From assembly GCA_014360465.1 (NCBI GenBank), contig JACIXQ010000015.1:1-40129 (forward strand): a DNA stretch of 40,129 nucleotides. The letters run 5' to 3'. Made by a program: the position numbers and the translations under genes. The notes under the pieces are model-generated. The model searched no databases, was not told the DNA's origin, and was given only the letters and a program-made list of their open reading frames with translations. The stretch comes from a bacterium (lineage in GTDB: Bacteria; Armatimonadota; JACIXR01). Positions 7,440-16,237 of this stretch are shown here, piece by piece (within the stretch, counting starts at the first letter, position 1; each line of letters opens with the position of its first letter).

Positions 7440-7772
7440 TTAGTACCTGTAGAACTGAGCGACTTCCACGACGAAGACTATCGCTCCTCCCACTCTCACT
7501 TTCAGAGGGGTGGGAAAAGGAAATGGTCCCGCCTCACTGAGGGGCAGGGGACGGGGATTGATGAACTGCTCCCTGCTCTTGCAATTCTTCTCTATTATTG
7601 AGAGAACGGATGACAACTCCTCATCCTCTACTCCTATGAGGAGGGTCGTGTTTCCCTCCCGTAAAAGACCTCCTGTTGAGGCAACCTCCGTGAAGCGATA
7701 GCCCGAAGCGAGAAGTTCCTGCGTTAACCGTGCCTTATCCCTGCTATGAACAACCGTTATTAGAAGCTTCAT
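7440..7772 (-). CDS. darA: Cyclic-di-AMP receptor, DarA/PstA family (DUF970)
   Basis: A 110-residue PII-like trimeric protein that binds cyclic di-AMP in Firmicutes. Family features are the N-terminal strand KLLITVVHSRD, TEVASTGGLLREGNTTLLIGV (residues 28-48), the helix EELSSVLSIIEKNCKSRE, and a final strand GGAIVFVVEV. It begins inside the end of tmk (29-nt overlap) with AAGGAGG 7 nt before its ATG. Presence of this receptor suggests the cell makes cyclic di-AMP; no cyclase is in the window. The gene position between tmk and holB equals that of yaaQ in Bacillus. Confidence 0.9.
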   Translation of the reverse strand: MKLLITVVHSRDKARLTQELLASGYRFTEVASTGGLLREGNTTLLIGVEDEELSSVLSIIEKNCKSREQFINPRPLPLSEAGPFPFPTPLKVRVGGAIVFVVEVAQFYRY

Positions 7773-8406
7773 CGCTCCACCTCCTTATTAGCTCTTCCAC
7801 TGCTTCCTTAACCCTCGCCCAGACCTCCTCAATGCTTCCTCTTCCATCAAGCACCTTCACCCTCTCTGGATGCATTTTTGCATAATGCAGATAACCTTCC
7901 CTGACCTTCCTGTGGAAGTCAAGCGATTCCTCATCAAAGGGAGTGGCGGTGGATAGTCGCTCCCTTCCCTCCTCGGGAGGAACATCTATGTAGATGGTCA
8001 GGTCGGGACTGATTCCCTGACGGGCAAACTCGTCCATCATCTCGAGGAGATTTATATCCAATCCCCTTCCGAAACCCTGATATGCATAGGAGGAAAGGGA
8101 GAAACGGTCGGAGATGACTATCATTCCCTTCTCAAGAGCGGGTTTTATCACCTCGTCTATGTGCTGTGCACGAGCAGCGAGGAAAAGGAAGAGCTCCGCC
8201 CTTGGGTTGAGGGGACGAAGCCCAGGGTCAAGAAGCAAATCTCTTATCCTCTCGCCAAGAGGGGTGCCCCCTGGCTCTCGTGTGAGGATTGTAGGAAAGC
8301 GAGGGGCAAGGAATTCACGGAGAAGCTGGGCTTGAGTGGTCTTGCCAGCTCCTTCTCCGCCTTCAATGGTTATAAAAAGACCTTTTGGAGAAATCTCTTC
8401 CTTCAT
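7744..8406 (-). CDS. tmk: Thymidylate kinase
   Basis: Phosphorylates dTMP to dTDP for DNA synthesis. FITIEGGEGAGKTTQ gives the P-loop (residues 16-23). TREPGGTPLGE, the DR-box ISDRFSLSSYAYQG (Asp100-Arg101) and a LID-like region follow. The 220-residue length is normal. An in-frame ATG 14 codons upstream (8448) lies before the promoter's -35 box. The ATG at 8406 sits 10 nt after TAAAAT and is therefore the start. It is the first gene of an operon with darA, holB, the DUF156 regulator and a UroD-family gene. Confidence 0.93.
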   Translation of the reverse strand: MKEEISPKGLFITIEGGEGAGKTTQAQLLREFLAPRFPTILTREPGGTPLGERIRDLLLDPGLRPLNPRAELFLFLAARAQHIDEVIKPALEKGMIVISDRFSLSSYAYQGFGRGLDINLLEMMDEFARQGISPDLTIYIDVPPEEGRERLSTATPFDEESLDFHRKVREGYLHYAKMHPERVKVLDGRGSIEEVWARVKEAVEELIRRWSDEASNNGCS

Positions 8407-8416
8407 CTTTAAAATT

Positions 8417-8444
8417 ATTTTACCAGATTTAGGGTAAAGTTCAA
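8417..8444 (-). promoter_or_regulatory. Promoter of the tmk operon, leaderless
   Basis: Minus-strand TTGAAC (8439-8444), a 16-nt spacer and TAAAAT (8417-8422), then exactly 10 nt to the ATG. This is the same distance as at pheT and dinG. No ribosome site is present. It is divergent from the promoter of the gene at 8539. Confidence 0.7.
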
Positions 8445-8479
8445 ACATTTTATTACTTTCTTTAAACGGATGAAAACGC

Positions 8480-8508
8480 TTGCTTTATCTTACATTTAGA
8501 CTTATTAT
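8480..8508 (+). promoter_or_regulatory. Promoter of the second UroD-family gene
   Basis: TTGCTT (8480-8485), a 17-nt spacer and TATTAT (8503-8508). The expected start near 8515 leaves a leader of about 24 nt with an AAGGAGGG ribosome site before the ATG at 8539. Confidence 0.6.
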
Positions 8509-8538
8509 CCAATAAAATTAAAAAGGAGGGTTTACCTT

Positions 8539-9603
8539 ATGACAGGCAGAGAAAGAGTCAAACTTGCCCTTGAACACAAAGAGCCCGACAGGGTCCCAAT
8601 ACACGATAGTCCCTGGGCAGCTACCATTGAGAGATGGAAGAGGGAAGGAATGCCCGCCGATGCCAATCCTCATGATTATTTCGGCTACGAAATAGCAGGT
8701 TTTGGTGCCGATACTTCCCCTCGTTTCCCTGTAGAAATACTGAAGGAAACAGATGAATACATCATCGCCAGGGATTCCTTCGGTGGCGTTAGGAAAAACT
8801 GGCGGGATTATACATCAACTCCCGAGATAATAGACTGGCCAGTGAAGACAAAGGAGGATTGGCTGAGGATAAAGGAAAGGCTCACCCCATCAGAGGACAG
8901 AGTCAACTGGGAATGGCTGGAGCAAGCTTACAAGTATCATAAGGAAAAAGGGAGATTTATCACCTATGATGCCGCTGTTGGCTACGATAAACTTCAATCA
9001 TACATATTTACTCCCCATCTTCTGATGCTGATAATAGACGACCCAGAATGGGTGATTGATATGTATGAGACCGATGCCAAGCTGGCGATGGATATGTGCG
9101 ATATTATGATGAAGAAGGGCTATCAATTTGATGGCGCCTTCCTATACTGCGACCTCGGCTATCGCAATGGTCCGCTATTCTCCCCTCGCCATTTCAAGGA
9201 GCAACTTCATCCAGTCTTCAAAACCCTCTGCGATTTCTTCCATAAAAGGGGTATGTTCGTTCTCCTCCATTCTTGCGGGAATGTAGCTCCCTTGATAGAT
9301 TTCTTCATTGAGGAAGGGATAGATTGTCTTCAACCTTTGGAGGTTAAAGCGGGAATGGATTTGATAGAGTTGAAGAAAAAATATGGGGATAGGATAGCTT
9401 TTATGGGAGGGATAGATGTGAGGGCTATGGCAGCGGAGGACCCCAGGATTATTGAGGATGAGATAAAGAGGAAATTTGAGGTAGCGATGGTAGGTGGAGG
9501 CTATATTTACCATTCCGACCACTCTGTGCCCAACAATGTCTCATTTGAGCAATACAAACGGGTTATGGAGCTGGTCCACAAATACGGAACATATAGGAAG
9601 TAA
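8539..9603 (+). CDS. UroD-superfamily methyltransferase-like protein (HxC type)
   Basis: A 354-residue protein of the uroporphyrinogen decarboxylase/MtaA superfamily. It begins TGRERVKLALEHKEPDRVPI, the usual start of MtaA/CmuA-like members. LHSCGN (residues 243-248) supplies His244 and Cys246, the typical zinc ligands of methylcobamide methyltransferases. GGID (290-293) and GGGYIYHSDHSVP near the end are also seen. Zinc-dependent methyl transfer from a corrinoid is plausible but unproven; many such homologues occur in thermophilic and Armatimonadota-type genomes. It is a single-gene unit with its own promoter and a strong terminator. It differs from the paralogue at 5041, which has Asp in place of this Cys. 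Confidence 0.85.
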   Translation: MTGRERVKLALEHKEPDRVPIHDSPWAATIERWKREGMPADANPHDYFGYEIAGFGADTSPRFPVEILKETDEYIIARDSFGGVRKNWRDYTSTPEIIDWPVKTKEDWLRIKERLTPSEDRVNWEWLEQAYKYHKEKGRFITYDAAVGYDKLQSYIFTPHLLMLIIDDPEWVIDMYETDAKLAMDMCDIMMKKGYQFDGAFLYCDLGYRNGPLFSPRHFKEQLHPVFKTLCDFFHKRGMFVLLHSCGNVAPLIDFFIEEGIDCLQPLEVKAGMDLIELKKKYGDRIAFMGGIDVRAMAAEDPRIIEDEIKRKFEVAMVGGGYIYHSDHSVPNNVSFEQYKRVMELVHKYGTYRK

Positions 9604-9628
9604 AAAGATTTTCATCAAAATTTTTTGG

Positions 9629-9658
9629 GGGCGACCCCAAGGGGTCGCCCTTTTTTTT
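9629..9658 (+). terminator. Rho-independent terminator
   Basis: GGGCGACCCC and GGGGTCGCCC form a perfect 10-bp stem with an AA loop, followed by eight T. It ends the UroD-family transcription unit about 26 nt after the stop codon. Confidence 0.95.
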
Positions 9659-9710
9659 CATTTCCAATTAAATCTCTCAATGGGAAATCATCAGGATGAC
9701 AAAATTTTGC

Positions 9711-9716
9711 TATAAT
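9711..9716 (+). promoter_or_regulatory. -10 box of the dinG-like gene, leaderless
   Basis: A perfect TATAAT lies 10 nt before the ATG at 9727, so transcription would start about 4 nt before the start codon. The -35 region (TCATCA at 17 nt) is weak. No ribosome site is present. Confidence 0.6.
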
Positions 9717-9726
9717 TAAAATTGAA

Positions 9727-12700
9727 ATGGATGAAGAATTTCTTCCCACTCTTTTCCACTTTCCCTCCTTTGAAAGGTTCATCATCTTCGACCTTGAGAC
9801 CACGGGTTTGGATGAAGAAGCCCAGCCTTTCCAATTCGCTGCCCTGAAAGTGGAAAACTGGAAAATCACGGCTTCTTTCAACCGATATGTCTTCGCGCCC
9901 ATTGAGAAAGTTCCCTACAGCCTATCCCTCAAGCTCCACCTTCAAGATAAAAAGGAGCTTATAAATTCAGCCCCACCTATTGAGGAAGTAATCAAGGAAT
10001 TTTTCAATTTCATCTCCGATTTTCCCCTCGTCGCACACAATGTTAGATTTGATAGGAAGTTCCTCCTCAAACACAAACCCGATTTAAATAACCCCTTCCT
10101 TGATAGCATAGAACTCTTCTTCCTCGCCTTCCCTCTTGAAACCTCCTATTCCCTTGAAGAGATTATAAACTCCCACCAACTAAAGAAAGAAATCTCAGAA
10201 ACACTTGGGGAACTTGGCTTCAACCAGCTTCATACCCACGACGCCCTCTACGATTGCGTCGCCCTCTTTTGCCTTCTTAAAGAAGCTGTTGAGAAATTGA
10301 GAAAAACCGCCTCCGCTTCCCTCCTACATTTCCCTTCCCCTACTCTCTCCCAATCTCTTGGAATTCCACCCCAAGACCTCAAATCCATTGTCTCCTCCCT
10401 GCTTCCCCCACCTGTGAGCTTGCAGGAGGAGGAAATCCCCTCTTCCCATCCGGAATTCAGCCAACAAGAAGTGCTCAATTTCTACGATGATTGGATTGAA
10501 CGAGCTGGAAGGGAAAAAAGACCATCCCAAAGGATGATGGTGGAGAAGATAGCCGAACTGTTAGATAAGGGGGAGAATGGAATGATTGAGGCGCCAACTG
10601 GCACTGGCAAGACGCTCGCCTACCTCATACCCTCTGCTTTCGCCGCTCGCCGGGGCAAGGGTAAAGTCATCGTCGCCACATACACCAAGCACTTGCAGAA
10701 CCAGGCGCTCTCTGACCTTGAGAACCATCTGATGGGTTATCTTCAATTCGATCCACCTTTGAAATATATCCTCCTGAAAGGACGAGGTAATTACCTCTGT
10801 CTGCGTGCTCTCTTCAACAGGATGGAGGATGCCTTTTCAATCTTTCCAAAGGAAACGGGCGATGACGAGAAATTCCTCCTAATTTATCTCTCCCGCCTCA
10901 TTGAGGAGACGAAGGACAAGATAGAGGATTTGGACGCCATTCCCTATCTCGTCAGCAAAAAATTCCCCTTCCTTTCCAGCCTAAAGGAAAATATCAAATC
11001 GGACTGGGACACCTGCCAGGGGAAATATTGCGAGCATTACGAAAGATGCTTTTTCTGGAAGGCAAGAAAGTTAGCAGATGATGCGGATATCATCATCACT
11101 AATCACTGGAGACTCCTTTTAGCCAAATGGGGTGAGCCCCAGAATTGCAATATAATCATAGACGAGGCGCATAATCTTGAGGATGCCGCAAGCGATGCGT
11201 TTGGTAAGGGGGTGAACAAAGAGGACCTAACTACCATCATCTCGCTCCTATTGACCAGCGATGGGACACGAGGGCTTCTTCCAAAAATCAACGCTTTTCT
11301 CGGAATAGTAGCTGAAAGGGATAAAATACCGGAGCTGATAAATCTACCCGATTTGAGGCAGACATTTGCCATCATCAGGCATCTTTACACCCTCATAGAT
11401 GAGTTTGGGAAATCTCTCCAAATTTATCTTTCAGCTGAAAGAATACCCCTTCATCCCCTTTACGGCGCCTCCCTCTGGCTTAAAGTCCAGCCCAGAGGGA
11501 AAAAGGCAAGAGCCTGGCGTGGCGTTCTTTCAAAATTCAAGAAATTGAACGAAGAGTGGGCAAATCTTAAAAAACTTCTGCTCGCAATTAAGAGCCTCCT
11601 CAACGAGCTGGGCTCCACAAGATATGCCGATGAGTTACAGCTGGTAGTCAATCAGCTTGGGGAAAAGATGGGGAATTTGTACGAAATGCTCAGCTTTGAG
11701 TATGAACAAGAGAAGATTGCACGGTGGATAGAAATCAGCCTTGACAGGGTCAGGATGGAGGAAGGGGGAATTGACCTGAACAACCTTCCCGAAGGATTTC
11801 TTGAAAACCCGCCCTCTGAATTCCTCCACTGGCAGGTTAGGGAAGCTCCCATCAGGATTGATTCCATTTTGCAGGAGAAGATATATCAGCAATTTCGCTC
11901 CGTCGTATTAACCTCTGCCACATTGAGGATTGCGGGAAAAGGCTTCGGCTTCTTCCTTGATAGACTGGGACTGGATAATTATGTTGCTGAGGACAACCTC
12001 CTCTCCCTCCCCAATGTCTTCAATTATGGGGAAAATGTCCTATTAGCCCTGATAAACTATTTACCCAACGATGCCTCATATAAGCAGATAGAGAGATTCA
12101 AGCAGGATGTCCTTGAGGAGTTGGCAAGCTTCATCCCATTCGTTGAGGGACGCACCCTCGTGCTCTTCTCGGCAAGGGATAGGTTGGAATGGATAGGCGA
12201 GAAATTAGAGCCGATACTTGGCGAGCGGATGCTTCCACTTCTCTGGCAGAGATTCGGACATTCAAAGAGTCACATGCTGAGGGAATTCAGGGAGATAGAA
12301 GAGGCAACCCTTATGGGCTTGCGTTCCTTCTGGGAAGGAGTGGATGTGCCGGGCACATCCCTCTGCTACCTCATCCTTGAAAAGCTCCCCTTTCCTCATC
12401 CCGACCCACTAACCCAAGCACGAAGGGAGGATATAAGGAAAAGGGGAGGAGACGAATTCTACGATTACATCCTTCCCCTCACGCTCATTCTTTTCAAGCA
12501 GGGTTTCGGACGCCTCATAAGGTCTCATCGGGACAGGGGAGTTGTCCTATTCCTTGACAGACGTCTTCGCAACGACATCGCAACACGGGAAATCGTCCTC
12601 GGTTCGCTCCCTGGCTTCAAAAGATTCAAGGAGATTGAAAGCGATAGAAAAAGCCTCTATAAGGCTATATGCGAACATATGCAGGAGCTGTTCCCCAATT

Positions 12701-14097
12701 TCCCCTGGGATGATAAGCTCTCCCAGATAGAGGAGATTCCCTCCCAAATTATGACTACAGAGGAAAAAAGCGAAGAGTCCGCTCCGCCGAAAGAGGGAAC
12801 CTTCATCGTTAGAGCTTGGGACTATTCCTCTTTTCTCCAAAATCTACCCGCTGATTTCAAGCTCGCAATCATCTCTCCGGCTGACCCCTCCTTCTCCTTA
12901 TCTGCCCAAAAGAGGGACATCGTCTATCTCCCCGCCCAACCCATATTCAACATCCAGAAGCTATTTGAGGAATGGAAGGAAGGCTCCTTCAATATCCTCG
13001 CTTTACACCCCCACTGGTTGGATGATGCGGAAATAAGAAATCAACTCAGGTCAGCAGATGCAGTGTTGTATCATAATGCCCTCGCCTTCAATTATGCCAG
13101 CACATTCTTCAGCCCGATAATCGCCGAGAGAATTCCCGATATTAAAAGAAAGTTCCTTATAATCCCGCCTCTTGAGGAGGCGATGGAGGGCTTGCCAGCG
13201 GGAGAAATTCTGAACTTTGATGACGAGGAAATGCCAGCGGTGGATATCGGGAGGATTGACGATGTTATGTCGTTTCTTTTTAAGGCGAGGGAGAATGGAG
13301 AGGGCGTCATCATTTACACTCCAACTGACGGGAGGAACCTTGAGGAAAAGCTAAAAAACGAGGGCTTTCTCGCTCGCTGGGGCGAGGAATTCATCCAGCT
13401 TTCCCAGAAGGACCTTTTAAATGTGCTCATCCTTCCTCCCGGGCAGGTAGTAGGCAGGATGGGAGTGAAATTCGTCATCCACAATCCTCCAGTTGGCGAT
13501 AAGCCATCTTATCTCGTTGAAGCCTGCCAAGCGGGATTGGACAGTGAGAAAGGGTTTGCCCTCTTCCGCCTTGATGAGAAGGTCAATAGAGAAGAAATCG
13601 CCCTTTCTATGTTCCCTTCCGAGAAGGATGTTGAGAAATTTGAAGCTCTTGTGAGGGAAAAAGGAGAAGGATTGCTGGACTTAAGGAAAATCACTCCCAA
13701 ACTATGGCGGATTCTCCATCTACTATCCTCAGCGGGAAGGATGGAATGGAGGCTAATAGACAAGGAAATGATGCTGATTCTCCTGAAGGAACTGGAGGAT
13801 AAAGAGTTGGAGGAAATTCTCCGCCGGGTGGGTATAAGCGAGAAACTGATGCGTCCCCTTGACCTATCCCGCTTAGCGGAAGAGACAGGGTTCCCTCTTG
13901 AGGAACTGCATATGCGCCTTCGCAGAAGCCTCTATAGCGGCGAGCTCTTCTATGCGGTCAAGCAGAGGGCTATCCTAATAAGGGCAAAGCCAGCTGGGAA
14001 AGAACCAATTCGTCCGCCTCTCAAGAGGGAAGAAATCCTCCAAAAATGGCAAACGCTTTGGAATTGGCTTTCCAGTATTCCAAAGATGGAGCCTTGA
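9727..14097 (+). CDS. dinG: Exonuclease-DinG helicase with C-terminal degenerate RecQ-like module
   Basis: A 1456-residue fusion. Residues 17-180 are a DnaQ-like DEDDh 3'-5' exonuclease: Asp22, Glu24, Asp109 (AHNVRFD), His171 and Asp176 (HDALYDC). Residues 260-960 are an XPD/DinG superfamily 2 helicase. Walker A is APTGTGKT (Lys295), and an Fe-S cluster is formed by Cys358, 430, 435 and 441. DEAH is at 479-482, and motif VI QGFGRLIRS at 925-933. Ordinary exonuclease-DinG proteins end near 930-1000. After a linker (about 1000-1025) a further 430 residues resemble a worn RecQ: VIIYTPTDGRNLEEKL (1194-1209), VIHNPP (1250-1255) and EACQAGLDS, where RecQ has GRAGRDG. A winged-helix-like tail follows. 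The extra module lacks an arginine finger and Walker A, so it is probably structural. DNA repair or R-loop removal is likely. Confidence 0.88.
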   Translation: MDEEFLPTLFHFPSFERFIIFDLETTGLDEEAQPFQFAALKVENWKITASFNRYVFAPIEKVPYSLSLKLHLQDKKELINSAPPIEEVIKEFFNFISDFPLVAHNVRFDRKFLLKHKPDLNNPFLDSIELFFLAFPLETSYSLEEIINSHQLKKEISETLGELGFNQLHTHDALYDCVALFCLLKEAVEKLRKTASASLLHFPSPTLSQSLGIPPQDLKSIVSSLLPPPVSLQEEEIPSSHPEFSQQEVLNFYDDWIERAGREKRPSQRMMVEKIAELLDKGENGMIEAPTGTGKTLAYLIPSAFAARRGKGKVIVATYTKHLQNQALSDLENHLMGYLQFDPPLKYILLKGRGNYLCLRALFNRMEDAFSIFPKETGDDEKFLLIYLSRLIEETKDKIEDLDAIPYLVSKKFPFLSSLKENIKSDWDTCQGKYCEHYERCFFWKARKLADDADIIITNHWRLLLAKWGEPQNCNIIIDEAHNLEDAASDAFGKGVNKEDLTTIISLLLTSDGTRGLLPKINAFLGIVAERDKIPELINLPDLRQTFAIIRHLYTLIDEFGKSLQIYLSAERIPLHPLYGASLWLKVQPRGKKARAWRGVLSKFKKLNEEWANLKKLLLAIKSLLNELGSTRYADELQLVVNQLGEKMGNLYEMLSFEYEQEKIARWIEISLDRVRMEEGGIDLNNLPEGFLENPPSEFLHWQVREAPIRIDSILQEKIYQQFRSVVLTSATLRIAGKGFGFFLDRLGLDNYVAEDNLLSLPNVFNYGENVLLALINYLPNDASYKQIERFKQDVLEELASFIPFVEGRTLVLFSARDRLEWIGEKLEPILGERMLPLLWQRFGHSKSHMLREFREIEEATLMGLRSFWEGVDVPGTSLCYLILEKLPFPHPDPLTQARREDIRKRGGDEFYDYILPLTLILFKQGFGRLIRSHRDRGVVLFLDRRLRNDIATREIVLGSLPGFKRFKEIESDRKSLYKAICEHMQELFPNFPWDDKLSQIEEIPSQIMTTEEKSEESAPPKEGTFIVRAWDYSSFLQNLPADFKLAIISPADPSFSLSAQKRDIVYLPAQPIFNIQKLFEEWKEGSFNILALHPHWLDDAEIRNQLRSADAVLYHNALAFNYASTFFSPIIAERIPDIKRKFLIIPPLEEAMEGLPAGEILNFDDEEMPAVDIGRIDDVMSFLFKARENGEGVIIYTPTDGRNLEEKLKNEGFLARWGEEFIQLSQKDLLNVLILPPGQVVGRMGVKFVIHNPPVGDKPSYLVEACQAGLDSEKGFALFRLDEKVNREEIALSMFPSEKDVEKFEALVREKGEGLLDLRKITPKLWRILHLLSSAGRMEWRLIDKEMMLILLKELEDKELEEILRRVGISEKLMRPLDLSRLAEETGFPLEELHMRLRRSLYSGELFYAVKQRAILIRAKPAGKEPIRPPLKREEILQKWQTLWNWLSSIPKMEP

Positions 14098-14123
14098 AGT
14101 GAGAACCAATCCTCACTTCTTTT
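14096..14123 (+). terminator. Probable terminator after dinG
   Basis: GAAGTGAG and CTCACTTC pair over an 8-nt loop, followed by four T. The stem begins within the dinG stop codon. The short U-run makes it a moderate terminator. Confidence 0.6.
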
Positions 14124-14210
14124 CCCATTAAAAACCAGTGTATCAAAAGTTGGCTTTTCCACTTTGTTTGCTTATAAATTTCTATCTTTTATAATTTTTA
14201 TGATGAGAAA

Positions 14211-14514
14211 ATGAGGGATAACAGTGCTCTTGAGAAGTTTCAAGATTTATTGAGAGAAATCTTCCAATTCTCCGCCTCTGACCTTGATTTCGGCATCTAT
14301 CGCATCCTCAACTACAAACGCCAGCAGATAGAGGATTTCATCAATATTAAATTAAGGAAAAAGTGAAATGCTTCATTTTATCCATCACTGAATATGAGGA
14401 TTTGGTAAGGGGCGAGGTGGAGAGGAAGGAGAAGGAGGTCTATGAGGAGAAATAACATCCTCTTTCTGAATGATGAAGATTGGGTGGATAAATTCTTCAG
14501 GAAGTTAGGAAATT
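14211..14514 (+). pseudogene. Remnant of a site-specific DNA methyltransferase gene
   Basis: From ATG 14211 a 51-residue frame reads RDNSALEKFQDLLREIFQF, then SASDLDFGIYRILNYKRQQI, and stops at 14366. The FQF-x4-DLDFGIYRILNYKR block is the N-terminal signature of a class of large adenine-specific methyltransferases of restriction-modification systems. The rest is gone. Later pieces in other frames (YEDLVRGEVERKEKEVYEEK near 14390-14450; LFLNDEDWVDKFF near 14460-14500) may be further scraps. A promoter-like TTGCTT, 16 nt, TATAAT (14168-14195) stands upstream. The 508 bp between dinG and the kinase gene hold only this remnant and a repeat. Confidence 0.55.
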
Positions 14515-14525
14515 AAAGAAACCTT

Positions 14526-14596
14526 TTCTTCTACCCGTCATTCCGTCCACTATCCGTCATTCAGAGACTTCCCATTAGGGAAGCCGAAGAATCTCG
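14526..14596. repeat. Diverged copy of the dispersed palindromic repeat
   Basis: TTCTTCTACCCGTCATTCC is identical to the middle of the 111-bp units at 3605 and 4872. It is followed by a related hairpin, CTTCCC/GGGAAG, and GAAGAATC, where the others have GAGGAATC. The second hairpin has a different stem sequence but the same framework. Confidence 0.6.
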
Positions 14597-14605
14597 TATT
14601 TTTAT

Positions 14606-16237
14606 TCACGCCTCTTCTTTAATCGGTAAAGTAAAGAAGAAAGTCGTGCCTTTTCCGAGCTCGCTCTCCACCCTGATCTTTCCACCCTGCAGTTCCACCA
14701 AGCTTTTCACTATTGCTAATCCCAATCCCATTCCACTACCTCTCACCCTCGCCTTATCCGCCTTGTAAAATCTCTCAAATATGTAGGGCAAATCCTCAGG
14801 AGGAATCCCTTCCCCTTGGTCCCTCACGCTTATTTCAACTTCTCCATCCTTTAGCCTATATTCAACCGTCACCAACCCACCCTCACGGTTGAACTTTATC
14901 GCATTTTCAATAAGATTGAGAAGTATTCTCTCCGTCATCTCTTCATCCCCCAAAACCTTGGGAAATCCCCTCGCTATCCTTATCTTCACATTCTTCTGCT
15001 CCGCCATAAGGCTTAGCCTTTCCCTAATTCGCCTCGCTACCGCTTCAATATCTACCTCCTCCCCCTTAGGCTTCAATTTTCCCGCTTCCGCCCTCGTCAA
15101 GTGGAGGAGGTTATCAACAAGATTGGAAAGATAAACAGCCTCCTCAAGAATCCGCATAAGATACTTCCTCTCCTCCTTTTCATTCACCACCCCTTCTATT
15201 ATCGCCTCTATGTATCCCCTTATGGCGCTCAAAGGCGTTCTCAACTCGTGGGATATATCCGTGAGGAAATCCCTTCTCACCCTTTCCAGGTGCCTTATCT
15301 CCGTGATATCCTCTATTAGTCCAACCGCTCCTTTGCCTCCTAATAAGGGAGCAGATATCACAAGCACTATTTTTTCCCCAATATTGAGCTCCTTCCTAAC
15401 CTCTTCCTGCTTTCCCTTCTCAATCAGTGAGAGCACCTCCTCGGGAATCCCACTGGGGAACAGCTCCATCGCCCTTGGGTTAACAAACGGTTCTTTCCCA
15501 GCCTCAAGTGCGATAACTCCCTCGGGCAAGACGGAGAAAAGGGTTGATAGCTTATCCCTTTCTTCCCTCACTTCCCTTATGCTTTCCTCCAACTTATCTG
15601 CAAGCATATTGAATGATACCCTTAAGCTCTCTATTTCGCCTCCGCTTTTCTTCTCCGCCCTTGCGGAAAGGTCCCCTTCCCTCCATCTCTGAACAACTCT
15701 CTCCAGTTCGCCCAAAGGGGCGGATATACTATGAGAGAGGAAAAGGGCAAGGATGAAAGAGAGTAGCAGGGCGACAATTGCGGAAGCGATAACGATGTTC
15801 TGAAGATATCTTGTGAGGTCCTTCACCTCCGCAACGGAGGAATGAAGGGCAAGGGTACCAAGAGTTTTTCCCCCTGCTGATTTCACCTCCGTGGCGACGG
15901 AAATAGCCATGTAAGGAGGCATACATATCTCTCCCCAGCGAATATGTCCCGCTTCTATCTCGGCGCTTATAGGTGTGGGGGAAGAAGGGGTGAAGCAAAT
16001 GTGATAACCGGTGGATTGGCTCATCTGCTCCAGGAATTTAAGCGCCTCTCCTTCGCCTTCCTTCTGCCTTATAATGGAGTAGCGGAGGGCGATTGCCTTT
16101 ACAAGGTCCTTAAGCTGTTCCTCTTTATGTTTCTTGTAATAGTCGCTGAGGTAATAAGTTGTTGCTATGGCAATTGTGAGGGTAGCGAAGAGAACAACAA
16201 GGAAATAGGAGAGAAGTAGGCGGGCAAATATCCGCAT
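14606..16237 (-). CDS. Membrane sensor histidine kinase (HAMP-PAS-HisKA-HATPase)
   Basis: A 543-residue PhoR/VicK-like kinase. Transmembrane segments lie at about 6-28 and 147-168, bracketing an extracytoplasmic sensor of about 115 residues. A HAMP domain (168-222) and a PAS-like domain (225-315) follow. The dimerisation domain has phospho-acceptor His330 in SHELRTPLSAIRGY, and the ATP-binding domain has Asn445 (NLIENAIKFN), DQGEGIP and GMGLGLAIV. Its ATG immediately follows the stop codon of the response regulator gene (TAGATG), so the pair is co-translated. The signal is unknown; PhoR-like architecture suggests phosphate or envelope sensing, but only by analogy. Confidence 0.93.
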   Translation of the reverse strand: MRIFARLLLSYFLVVLFATLTIAIATTYYLSDYYKKHKEEQLKDLVKAIALRYSIIRQKEGEGEALKFLEQMSQSTGYHICFTPSSPTPISAEIEAGHIRWGEICMPPYMAISVATEVKSAGGKTLGTLALHSSVAEVKDLTRYLQNIVIASAIVALLLSFILALFLSHSISAPLGELERVVQRWREGDLSARAEKKSGGEIESLRVSFNMLADKLEESIREVREERDKLSTLFSVLPEGVIALEAGKEPFVNPRAMELFPSGIPEEVLSLIEKGKQEEVRKELNIGEKIVLVISAPLLGGKGAVGLIEDITEIRHLERVRRDFLTDISHELRTPLSAIRGYIEAIIEGVVNEKEERKYLMRILEEAVYLSNLVDNLLHLTRAEAGKLKPKGEEVDIEAVARRIRERLSLMAEQKNVKIRIARGFPKVLGDEEMTERILLNLIENAIKFNREGGLVTVEYRLKDGEVEISVRDQGEGIPPEDLPYIFERFYKADKARVRGSGMGLGLAIVKSLVELQGGKIRVESELGKGTTFFFTLPIKEEA

